Positions 44,766 to 54,042 of a stretch of DNA of 64,000 nucleotides are shown here, piece by piece. Both the position numbers and the translations under genes were made by a program. The stretch comes from Flectonema sp. DT1601. Its lineage: Eukaryota; Euglenozoa; Diplonemea; Diplonemida; Diplonemidae. The notes beneath the pieces are model-generated. The model was given only the letters and a program-made list of their open reading frames with translations, was not told the DNA's origin and ran no database searches. The stretch is taken from positions 1,116,001 to 1,180,000 of the forward strand of contig OZ025783.1 in the NCBI GenBank assembly GCA_964019425.1. Direction: 5' to 3'. The number at the start of each line of letters is the position of its first letter. Position 1 is the stretch's first letter.

Positions 44766-45890
44766 TCATTCGATCTGATTGACAACTACCTCTCNNNNNN
44801 NNNNNNNNNNNNNNNNNNNNNNNNNNNNNNNNNNNNNNNNNNNNNNNNNNNNNNNNNNNNNNNNNNNNNNNNNNNNNNNNNNNNNNNNNNNNNNNNNNNN
44901 NNNNNNNNNNNNNNNNNNNNNNNNNNNNNNNNNNNNNNNNNNNNNNNNNNNNNNNNNNNNNNNNNNNNNNNNNNNNNNNNNNNNNNNNNNNNNNATCGTA
45001 GAGAAGTGATTGTTTCGAAAGAAGACACACAACTCACCATCTTCTAATCCGTTAGTCAAAGCAAAGAGTCCTCCATACGATAGTTGTGATGCTGTAGTGT
45101 TCATAAATGACTCAGCTACGATACCTTTTTGAATGACGTCAGCATTTTGTTCTGATTCTGGTTTACAACTTTCATCATTTTTATTAATAATCAACTCAAC
45201 GAGTCCGTTATATGATTGGTCTTTAACAATATCATAGTGTTCATCACCTTCTGAGGGAAGCCATCCGTGAACTAGTTTAATACCGAAAGCATCAAAACAT
45301 GCGACACCTGGTCCTAACTCACATCCCTTTATGCTGCTGTACTTTATGTTGATATCCATACCCTTTTCGAGTGAGGGTAATAATGAGATTGCTTCATTTA
45401 GAGCCCATTGAGTGTTTGGGTCATCAGCTAATCCTCTCATAGCAAGTCGTTCTTTTAAAGCGTCGCCTACCATTACGACGAGGTCTGAGAATGTAACACA
45501 CGCTCTGTCTTCGTGTATTGTTATAACGTGTTTTAGTAGTAAAATGTTGGTAATCGCAATCAGAGGACAGGGTCCGTTTTCATTTTGAGTGATGATACCA
45601 ACACGATTTCCTTTATATAATATCCTCTTAATCATGTAAAGAGATTCTTCTTTCGGTGCTGGTGGTTGAGGCTGGACAGCCGCCTCTGGGACAGGCTGCG
45701 ATGAAACCGCCTCCGGCTCGGGTGCAACAACTTCACCTGTAGTTGGCATTTCATTCACAACTTCCACTTCTTTCTCCATATCAAGTTCGTCAATTTCATC
45801 TGTCGTTTCTATTGTCTGAGGTTCTAAGGGTTCGCTTTGCTTTACATCCTCTCGTTGGTGTTCATTCACTTCTTGTGAGTCATCAGTCAT
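44766..45890 (-). CDS. MINDY-family deubiquitinase, interrupted by an assembly gap
   Basis: The readable part, 45890-44995, codes for 298 aa from the ATG. The first 80 residues are acidic and Pro/Gln-rich. The catalytic domain starts at YMIKRILYKG and has the catalytic Cys in NENGPCPLIAI (C108) and the catalytic His in FRNNHFST (H295). These are the hallmarks of MINDY-1/2 (FAM63), cysteine proteases that trim K48-linked ubiquitin chains. The coding sequence runs into a 200-N gap directly after the His, so the C-terminal 50 or more residues are unknown. The frame beyond the gap cannot be set because the gap length is nominal. The 3' end given is one of two options; another frame ends at 44689. 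A 108-nt 5'UTR intron (45907-46014) is likely, with CTATCTTATCAG 17 nt before the ATG. Confidence 0.85.
   Translation of the reverse strand: MTDDSQEVNEHQREDVKQSEPLEPQTIETTDEIDELDMEKEVEVVNEMPTTGEVVAPEPEAVSSQPVPEAAVQPQPPAPKEESLYMIKRILYKGNRVGIITQNENGPCPLIAITNILLLKHVITIHEDRACVTFSDLVVMVGDALKERLAMRGLADDPNTQWALNEAISLLPSLEKGMDINIKYSSIKGCELGPGVACFDAFGIKLVHGWLPSEGDEHYDIVKDQSYNGLVELIINKNDESCKPESEQNADVIQKGIVAESFMNTTASQLSYGGLFALTNGLEDGELCVFFRNNHFSTXXXXXXXXXXXXXXXXXXXXXXXXXXXXXXXXXXXXXXXXXXXXXXXXXXXXXXXXXXXXXXXXXXXXEVVVNQIE
44795..44994. other. Assembly gap of 200 N
   Basis: An exact run of 200 N, the usual size of a scaffolding placeholder. It falls inside the MINDY coding region, so the true missing length and any intron there are unknown. 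Confidence 0.98.
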
Positions 45891-46145
45891 TGTTCTGAGT
45901 GGTGCTCTGATAAGATAGTTATAAATAAATTAGAAATAATCAAAAGAATCAATTGAAAGGACATTCAATTATTATTGACTTCGCCACTAATTAAGATACT
46001 TCGTTACATATTACCTGATTAAAAGAACTGAAATACGAAGTCAGTGACATCTAAAAGACGAACTGCTTGTGATTATGAGTTGCCGCTAAGAGACAAAAAG
46101 AAATACAGAATCAGAACACAGCCGTACTTATATTCGGGAAACACA

Positions 46146-47609
46146 TTAATCAGTATGTGACATCGTTCCATAATTGCGGGTTCGCGGGTTTGCGAGAGGT
46201 ACAGGATAAGTGGGAGGTTTGAGAACCGTTTTAGGTTCTCTGGGCGGATTTTGTTGAGTTCCCACATAATATGCAAACGCCACAAGCGATGTCACTACCA
46301 AGAAAAGAAGATAGTGATGAGAAGAAGAGATCTCCGGCATATCAACAACAATACAAACATCAATACCAGGCGGCATAACAATATTACTGTTACCTGGCAA
46401 TATACCTAATCCAAGTGTCTGTGACTTTCTATTAAAAACAACATAGAATGACGACATGAACGTATCACCAAGTATTGTCTGAGGAGGCATATCGATGGTA
46501 CCTCCAGTACTGGCTATACCAAAACATTGATAACGAACTCCTTCACTGATCGCTGTTGAGAAATAGCCTTCTGGTGGGACAGCAACTGTAACACCTCCTT
46601 CAAATGTAAAATATAAAATTGGGAATTGTTTTATGTCGATAACAATACAGGTTTGACTTCTGAAAATATCAGCACTTCCCAAGTAAGTTGAAACACCAGG
46701 TAAGTGACTATAATACTTTTTAAAAACACGCACAATGTTGTTATAAATTACAGGCGGTACTAATGTCAGTGTAGTACCACTATCGACAATTACTCTACCG
46801 AAAGAGTTATCAGCAACAGGATGAGTACCAACTCTGAGACAGGTGGGTTTGACTTCATAAAAACCAGAATTACTATTCATAGGGATCACTTTCAGAGATG
46901 AATATCTGCTTCGATCAAAACCTCCGATGTGTAAAACACCCGACTCAGCAACACCTTGTGTTCCAATTAATATTGAGAATACATTTGGTAAATTATATTT
47001 ATTACAAATCTCGTCGATTAACGTTCCAAAAGGTGGATTCCCAACATTCAGAACTGATCCACCAATGCCAAGGATACCATCGACGGATGTATTAGAAAAC
47101 ATCCCCGGCTTGTTTTTCATAATATTACCAAAGTATAAAGTTGTACTGTAACTTCCTAATGATACGACATCCGATACTATTATTCCCTCTTCGTAGGTAC
47201 GGTCAGCATATGATATTTTAAAGTAACAACCAGATCCCCAGGCAGTTGAATAACTAGAACAACGACCGTCATCACGCTGAAGTACAGCACCAGTTTGTGA
47301 CGTCTTTAAGTCATACCACATTCCAGGAGAGCGGAAAAAACAGTTTGTGCACTCCTTTGCTGGAATTGCTAGTGTTGAGCTCGCAGTATCAATTATTACT
47401 CTAAATTTTTTACCTGAAATTGTTATTTCTGCATAAGTCAATACATCCAACATAAAGACTGGTGATTCAATAAGTGTCTTACGTACTTCTGTCACGCGGC
47501 ATCTCCCCTCTCCGTTGGGTCGTATCTGTTCTATTACAGCATTAGTTTTTATTAAGTCGATACTAATAAACCCATACAGAGCTGATATCAAGATAGAAAA
47601 CAGTACCAT
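46146..47609 (-). CDS. Pepsin-family aspartyl protease, type I membrane protein
   Basis: 487 aa in one exon. A hydrophobic signal sequence (about 1-20) starts the protein. The two catalytic motifs are IIDTASST (D74, with Ala in place of the usual Gly of DTG) and VIVDSGTTLTLVP (about residue 275). Paired cysteines follow the pepsin pattern. A single membrane segment lies near 433-450 (YLLFLVVTSLVAFAYYV), leaving a Pro-rich cytosolic tail of about 37 residues. The layout is like that of BACE or yapsin-type anchored proteases of the secretory pathway or cell surface. The DTA change may alter activity but keeps the Asp. The leader acceptor is GTTACTAAACAG, 17 nt before the ATG. Confidence 0.9.
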   Translation of the reverse strand: MVLFSILISALYGFISIDLIKTNAVIEQIRPNGEGRCRVTEVRKTLIESPVFMLDVLTYAEITISGKKFRVIIDTASSTLAIPAKECTNCFFRSPGMWYDLKTSQTGAVLQRDDGRCSSYSTAWGSGCYFKISYADRTYEEGIIVSDVVSLGSYSTTLYFGNIMKNKPGMFSNTSVDGILGIGGSVLNVGNPPFGTLIDEICNKYNLPNVFSILIGTQGVAESGVLHIGGFDRSRYSSLKVIPMNSNSGFYEVKPTCLRVGTHPVADNSFGRVIVDSGTTLTLVPPVIYNNIVRVFKKYYSHLPGVSTYLGSADIFRSQTCIVIDIKQFPILYFTFEGGVTVAVPPEGYFSTAISEGVRYQCFGIASTGGTIDMPPQTILGDTFMSSFYVVFNRKSQTLGLGILPGNSNIVMPPGIDVCIVVDMPEISSSHHYLLFLVVTSLVAFAYYVGTQQNPPREPKTVLKPPTYPVPLANPRTRNYGTMSHTD

Positions 47610-47801
47610 GTTGTTACGATTGATATCTGTTTAGTAACTATCTCGTTATTAATTAAAAACAGATTGGAGAACCAGTAAGACAATGACATAATGGTACTGG
47701 ACAAGTACAACAGATAATGTGGTCGCTTATTAGCGAGGAGATCAAAGTTTTTTTTTATTTTAATTTTTTTCTATTTCATTTCCTTTTCAAGTTAAAGTAA
47801 T

Positions 47802-49193
47802 TCAAAACATTGATTGAATACCATCATCCTGTTCCTCACTTGTGTCATCGTTATCTTCATTAGTTGTTGTTGGAGATATCGCAGTGTTACCTGTTGATGG
47901 TTTCCAATCCTCAAGATCTGGATCAGGTACCTTAGTCTGTCCGGGTACCTTTCTTTTCTTAACTGCGTCTGGTGATGGTGATGACTGACTGAGAGGAGAT
48001 GATAACTGTTCCAAAGAAGGCAATCTATTATTATTATTATCGATCTTTGATGATCCCAATGGTGATGTTGGAAATTCCTCAATCTCTTTAAACTCTGTAC
48101 AGGGAGAAGACAACACATTCGAAGAGATATCATTTCCCTGAACAGTTGGTGATCGTAATTTATCTGCGGTGTTATTCTTGAGGTCACCTGAAACTTCCTT
48201 TAATGGAGAACTCCCCCTGGTAGGGTCCCACTCAGCCGCAGCTGTTGACAAAGGAGCTGCTTGACTGCTCACTAGAGGCGAGTCGATACCTGTCGGGTCC
48301 CATTCGACTTGCTGTGAGACAACAGGTTCAGGATTAGTAATTGATGTTGGAGCTGTCGGGTCCCATTCAGGTTCTGAAGGCTTCTCTTTTGTCGGCGATG
48401 CGCCCGTGGGATCCCACTCGGCTTGCTCTTCAGCACTTTGTGAAGGAACTTCAGTGGGCGAGCCCATATCACTCGTTGGGTCCCAATTTGTTTGTAGCGC
48501 TACTCCCATTGAAGGAACAGGTTGATTAGTTGAACCATTACTTTCAAGTGTGTCATTACCTGTTGGATCCCACTCAGAGTCAAGTGACAGTTTAGTTAGA
48601 TTCTGTTCCTCAACTTTTTGATTTATATTATTAGATTCTAATGACATCCACTCGACTGGTTTCATAAATGGAGATGTCGGCATGTAGTCAGCAACACGTA
48701 ATTCAGAGTTCCACTCACCTGCTAATAACATCTCTGAGAGAACTGTTACTGCATTTGGTTTAATTGTTGGAGAAGTCGGAACAAATACCTGCGCAACGAT
48801 TTCTTTCGCAACTGCTGCCTGTGCCAACAGCTCAGAAATGCTGCTTTCTTGTTTTGGTTGCTTGCGTGGAGGCGCAGCTGATGCTTTTCGTTTTGGTTGG
48901 GGAGCAGGGCTCTTGATACTACTCTGTGTCTGTTTGACGGGACTCTTATTTACAGGAGAATTAATAACTTCAACAACATGAGTACTATTCGAAGATGGTA
49001 TTTCCTCTTCCAAATCAAACACATCACTAGTGACAGTTGGCTGCTCTATTGAAACCTCTGAAATTGATTTTAGAAACGCATGTCGGAACCGCTGCAGTTT
49101 GTCAGACTTCACACTAACCGAAGTGGTGAATCGTAACTTTGATATTTCATCTAAGTTTTGCAGAGTAATAACAGCTGCTCTGATGTCTGGCAT
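47802..49193 (-). CDS. WDPT-repeat protein of unknown function
   Basis: 463 aa in one exon. I do not recognise the family. Most of the chain is disordered, rich in Ser, Pro, Thr and Gln. It has six copies of a short motif, (E/N)WDPT followed by G, S, A or R, between about residues 205 and 330, spaced 15-35 residues. A second motif, PTSP-x2-KP, appears twice (FVPTSPTIKP and YMPTSPFMKP). The N-terminal 60 residues are the only likely folded part. Basic patches such as PKRKASAAPPRK look like nuclear signals. Regular WDP-type motifs suggest a multivalent binding platform (inference). The leader shows TTTCCTTCTCAATAG, 23 nt before the ATG, with a likely 61-nt 5'UTR intron (49217-49277). Confidence 0.8.
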   Translation of the reverse strand: MPDIRAAVITLQNLDEISKLRFTTSVSVKSDKLQRFRHAFLKSISEVSIEQPTVTSDVFDLEEEIPSSNSTHVVEVINSPVNKSPVKQTQSSIKSPAPQPKRKASAAPPRKQPKQESSISELLAQAAVAKEIVAQVFVPTSPTIKPNAVTVLSEMLLAGEWNSELRVADYMPTSPFMKPVEWMSLESNNINQKVEEQNLTKLSLDSEWDPTGNDTLESNGSTNQPVPSMGVALQTNWDPTSDMGSPTEVPSQSAEEQAEWDPTGASPTKEKPSEPEWDPTAPTSITNPEPVVSQQVEWDPTGIDSPLVSSQAAPLSTAAAEWDPTRGSSPLKEVSGDLKNNTADKLRSPTVQGNDISSNVLSSPCTEFKEIEEFPTSPLGSSKIDNNNNRLPSLEQLSSPLSQSSPSPDAVKKRKVPGQTKVPDPDLEDWKPSTGNTAISPTTTNEDNDDTSEEQDDGIQSMF

Positions 49194-49278
49194 GTTGGTT
49201 CATTCAGACCAAGTACCTATTGAGAAGGAAACTTTTTAATGAATTAAGTTAGTTAGGATTAATAACAATAAAGATACC

Positions 49279-51265
49279 ATTCAACGTGTCACAACCTCCC
49301 CTGAGATGTAGTCGATAAGTCTGCGGTGCTTCTTCTACTAATACATAACATCTCCTAGCTGAGTGTTAATAAAAAGAATAAAATTGAGATTTCCCTTTCG
49401 CTGTTCTACTAACGGTGAAACTTGCAGGTCTTAACCACAATGCGGAGGGTGAAGGAAAAGGGAATAAAGAAAAAAACAGAAAGAAGAAACTAGGCGAGAA
49501 GGGTGAAAAGGGGGGAGAGGAGGAATAAAAGAAACTGTAAGCCAGCAAGGGAGATGAATATTGCGCACACAGAAGAGGGTCACGCACTCACAGTACGACA
49601 GACTGAGCTATTTCTGTATGTGAACTGCTTTAAATGTACAACGAAACATAATTCTCAAAAAAGTCAATTTTTTGTTTTTTTATTCCTTTTTCTCCCCCCG
49701 CCTGATTCTTCCCTTTTTTTTTTTTTTTTTTTTGTTTTTTTTTTTTTTTTCCCCCTTCAGTAGGAAATTACTCAGTGAACAAAACAAAAAAATAATAATA
49801 ATAATAATAAGCCCAACAATATGCAGTCTTTAGCAGCAAGAACAGCAGGACTTGATCCATCTCCCTATCTGGCAAATCAAACTAGACGATGGTACTAAGA
49901 AAACAGGTTTTAGCCAACCTGCGCACACTTTATTACTAACAGGTCGTAGAGCAAAGGTAATAAAGAACTAAAAAAAAACCAAAAAAAAATAATAATAATA
50001 ATAAATAAATAAATAAATAAATAAAGACGGCAGATTCACCACCCCATTCCCCGCATCAGCAGACCGAAGATTATATATTTTGCAACTGTGAATTTAGCCA
50101 AAAAAATAATAATAAAATTATAAGGCATTTATCTCACAGTGGAAATACAATGAGAAGTGGTCAAGCTTGAGACCGGTTTCTCATAAGAATAGTAACCACA
50201 CAGCACTTGTGAAGTAAATAAAATAGGTCATCAATAAGTGGATGGAGGTCACCGTTAGTGGAACCACAGATTGCCGACGGCAACTACGGCATACATCTGG
50301 TGCGCGTGCTATCAACTAATGACAAATCCATTTCATTAATTTTCACAAGAAGGTTACAAGTAACGCCGCTGCACGCTGTCTCAGGAGTGAACTAGAAATG
50401 GTGCAGCAATTTCAGTCAGGTGTTCAAAAAGAACTGAACATCACTTGACTGAATTCGACATTATATTTGAGAAGAAGAGAAATGATAATGAATAACCTGT
50501 TGTCCGTGTGCAGCTGGGGTACCGCAATGTCTTTATTAATAGTTTTATTTCATCATTTTTTTTTTTTTTTTTTCCAAAACTTTTTTTTTTCTTGTTTTTT
50601 CGGGGTAGGGATGGAAGGATGGAGAGAGAAAAGGCAAAAAGTACACCCCTCCCAAGTAGTTCTTCGATCATCATGCGTAAAAAAACGTGTTTGCGTTTTT
50701 TTGGAATCATTTTTTTTTTCAAAGGGAGCAAAAAAAATACAGACACGATCAAGGAAGGATATCAAACGGTGCAATAAAAATATTTAAAAAAAAAAGAAAG
50801 TAAAACAACATCCAATGATAAAACGATACTAGGAAATGGTCCACTCCGAAATACATCACGCATCAAACTCAAGAGAATTAGGTACCACTGTGTCGATACT
50901 GCTGCAATGCATGTGGTGATCTGATGACACATTCCCCAATACAGTCAGTTACAGGAATTATTGTCTTCTTTTTTTTTTTTTCCTCAAACAAAAAAATAAA
51001 AACCAAAAAAATAAAAATAAAAAAACGCTAGTACACGAAAGGCCATTCTAACTAAGCAACAGTTAACGAAGGAGGGAATGACATCACATAATAACATGAC
51101 CGTCGGTATCACATCCTTAAGACCAATCGTCGGGCTAAATGCGAAACAACAACAAACCACATCAAGGTAAAGGGCACTACCAATCGGAACTCTTGTGAAA
51201 ATAAAACCAAGAATAAAAATAAAAAAGAAGAAGCAAAAAAACCTAACCCTCCTGTTGGCAATAAG

Positions 51266-51296
<31 letters not shown>

Positions 51297-52163
51297 CCCT
51301 CATCACCGAAACACTTACGCAGTATTCATCACTAACAGATCCCCGGGAGCGATACTCTCCGGGAACCAAACTTGATGCTATGTGAAACGGCAGGATTATG
51401 CGGGAAGACAACAAAAAAAAGAAAACAGCCAACTTACCAAAGGTATTTATCTCTTAAATAAGCACAGCTAATCCCAAATGGAGTTTGAATTGTCAGCCCA
51501 AAAGGAAAAAAAAAAATTAAAAATGAAATAATGACAATATAACGAAACCGCAGAATGCTTGCAAAAAAACTTCCCCCCGGAGTAGCGATGTTCGAGCCCT
51601 GTGGGGGGATTTACCTTGCAGACGCGTGCAGTTCAAAAAGAAAACGGCAAAATGCTTGCAGGAATAACAAATCACTTCAACAATCTGGTTGTTAAGGAAA
51701 TGTACGAAACGTACATTATTAGTAGGGGGGGAAATGTTTCAAAGAAGATAAACGAGAGAGAGGTAAATTGATAAAAGGGTAATAAAGACTGAGGATTTTT
51801 CCTTTTTTTATTCTTTTTAAAAAAAACGATAAATAACTCGCCAAAAAGAAAAATAAAGAGTTTTTTTAAAAAAAAGGCACCCACAAAATGTCCATCCTCT
51901 GCTTTTTCATTTTTTTTTAAATTTTTTTTTTTTTTATTCCTTTGTGTGTTTTTCACAATAACTAATCAAGCTCGGGTATGGAAACGTTGGTCAAAAAAAA
52001 TATCAGCAGAAAGTTTAGCTGTAATTTAAGGCTTGATTCGGCATCTATCAAAGAACTATTCATATCAAGTAAGAATTCACCACATGACGATGATTCATAA
52101 TTGCTTAACCAACATGGTTCCTCGGATTTTTCTCAAGGTGAAAAACATCTTTTATATTCAACT
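49279..52163. other. Long gene-free spacer
   Basis: About 2.9 kb with no supported gene on either strand. It holds long T-runs (49716-49750, 50557-50573, 51269-51296), AAT and AAAT microsatellites (49788-49811 and 49990-50026), and scattered A-runs. I looked for tRNA-like and structured elements and found none convincing. Its size is unusual for this gene-dense half of the window. Confidence 0.6.
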
Positions 52164-52985
52164 TTAGAACTTGACGCCGTATCCGAGTTCAGCCCCTCCA
52201 GACTGAACGTGATCTACTCCGGTTGTAAAGGTCATGTCAGCAGCTATTGCGAGGCAGAGTCTTCCAGTTTCTTCAATTGTTCCCTTTCTAGCCATGTGCT
52301 GTACCTTGTCACCAGCCTTAGCAGCTTCTTCAGGGTTTTCTTCTTTATCAGTAAATGATTTCCACAAAGGGGTCCAGATGTTACCTGGTGAAACAATGTT
52401 AACTCTAACGTTCTTCTGAGCTTCATCGATAGCAAGAGCCTTTGAGAACGAGGTGATGGCTCCCTTTGTCGCGGCGTAAGTAGGAGCTCTATCTTGACCG
52501 ATAATACCAACGAGTGAGGACATGTTAATAATATTTCCTTCAACCTTACGAAGGTGCGGAAGAGAGTGCTTACAAGCGATAAAGTACGACAAGAAGTTAA
52601 GCTGAAAGAGGGAGCTCATTTCCTCAGCAGTGAAGTCATCTAAAGTCTTGTGAGGCGGATGCCAACCAGCGTTGTTAATGAGACAGTCGAGTCTTCCGAA
52701 AGTTTTGACCGTTTGATCGATCATCGAAGTTATCTCATCAGCTTTTGATACATCACATTTAATAAAGAATGCTTTGTTAGGGTATCCATTGCTGTTTAAG
52801 TCTTCTTCGAATTTCTTTCCTTCTTCGACAGCTCTAGAGCAGAAGGCAACGTGAGCACCTGCCTCAAAGAAAACTCTTACGCATCCTTCACCAATTCCCT
52901 TCGTTCCTCCAGTGACAAGAACTACTTTATCGACATAGCGACCTTTAAGACCAGTTGGTACTTGAACAACGTTGTTAGAAGACAT
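52164..52985 (-). CDS. Short-chain dehydrogenase/reductase, 17beta-HSD14-like
   Basis: 273 aa in one exon, the classical SDR length. It has the nucleotide-binding TGGTKGIG (25-32), NNAG (104-107), the catalytic Ser in NMSSLVG (about 156) and YAATK (Y170, K174). The stretches SPGNIWTPLW and SGGAELGYG closely follow vertebrate HSD17B14, an NAD-dependent dehydrogenase of 17beta-hydroxysteroids and possibly sugars. Enzyme class is certain, while the substrate here is unknown. There is no signal or membrane segment, so it is likely cytosolic. The leader acceptor TTTTTTCTTCAACAG, 38 nt before the ATG, is one of the strongest in the window. Confidence 0.93.
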   Translation of the reverse strand: MSSNNVVQVPTGLKGRYVDKVVLVTGGTKGIGEGCVRVFFEAGAHVAFCSRAVEEGKKFEEDLNSNGYPNKAFFIKCDVSKADEITSMIDQTVKTFGRLDCLINNAGWHPPHKTLDDFTAEEMSSLFQLNFLSYFIACKHSLPHLRKVEGNIINMSSLVGIIGQDRAPTYAATKGAITSFSKALAIDEAQKNVRVNIVSPGNIWTPLWKSFTDKEENPEEAAKAGDKVQHMARKGTIEETGRLCLAIAADMTFTTGVDHVQSGGAELGYGVKF

Positions 52986-53024
52986 GATGAGGGAGATAAT
53001 AAGTTGTTGTTTACAATGAAATGC

Positions 53025-54042
53025 TGTTGAAGAAAAAAAAAAGTAAATAAAAGAAAAAATACTACAACGAAAAGAAGGGAAAAAAAGAACGAAAAAAAAA
53101 ACATTAAAAACGAGTACTAAAGACGTGTCAATCTGATACTTTTTTTTTTTTTTTTAAAAATGCCAGGAAAAAACCACATGCATTATTTTTCCCATTAAAA
53201 TGGCTTTTTCAAAATATTGTAAAAAAATACATAAAAAAAAACTGGGAAATCATTTGAATTTCCTCATCAAAAGAAGTTTAAAAAAACAGAACACAAACTC
53301 AATTAATGAGCTCTTTTTCCATCTCATAGAATCAGAATAAAAATACATTCTTCATGAAGATTGCTGTCATTTTCTTTAACATAAATACAGTTAACAAACT
53401 GCGGGGAAAATTACTTTGGAGTGGGAAGAAAAAAAAAAAAAGAAAAAAAATTGAAATTGAAATACAAAAACAAACAATCAGTCCCTCGAGCCAGCAACCT
53501 TATCAAATATCTGGGAGACAGTAAAGCGATCACCGAAGAGCAAAAACGCAATTAGTGATAAATGGCTATACAAGATAAGAAACAGTATCGAAGTGCTGCT
53601 TCCTTTTTCGGAGATCTTTCAGTTTTTATAAAAACCACGAAACAGAAACAATTTGTGGCCCACATTCGTTGAAGAAAAGAAATGTTTTTGTACTTCAATC
53701 ATTAAACAGAATTAAAAAGTAATCAAAAGCACAAAATGGACGAAACACAAAATGAGATAACAGCGGCAGACGCGTGTCGTCGAGGACACACTGGGAAGCT
53801 TCATCAAATGAACATGAAAGTAGGAAGAGATTTCCACATTGCAATATATTATTTTAGGTTGATTCAATCCATTCCTCCAACTATGAGTGAAGCAAATATA
53901 AAAAGGGGATGATAGGAAAACCCAAACCGAATACTCACAAACTTTTTTTTCGAAAGAAAAACTATCATTCTTGTCTACGCTTGATGAATATTAAATAACC
54001 AAACCTGAATACTACAACTATTTTAATTTATAATATTTACTA
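53025..54042. other. Intergenic spacer
   Basis: About 1 kb with A/T runs and no supported gene. The first part, next to the dehydrogenase, has pyrimidine-rich minus-strand sequence that belongs to its leader region. Confidence 0.6.

Noticed and set aside
46073-46285. Second frame at the 3' end of the aspartyl protease
   Set aside because: It overlaps the protease tail in another frame, has no domain and is best seen as a shadow.
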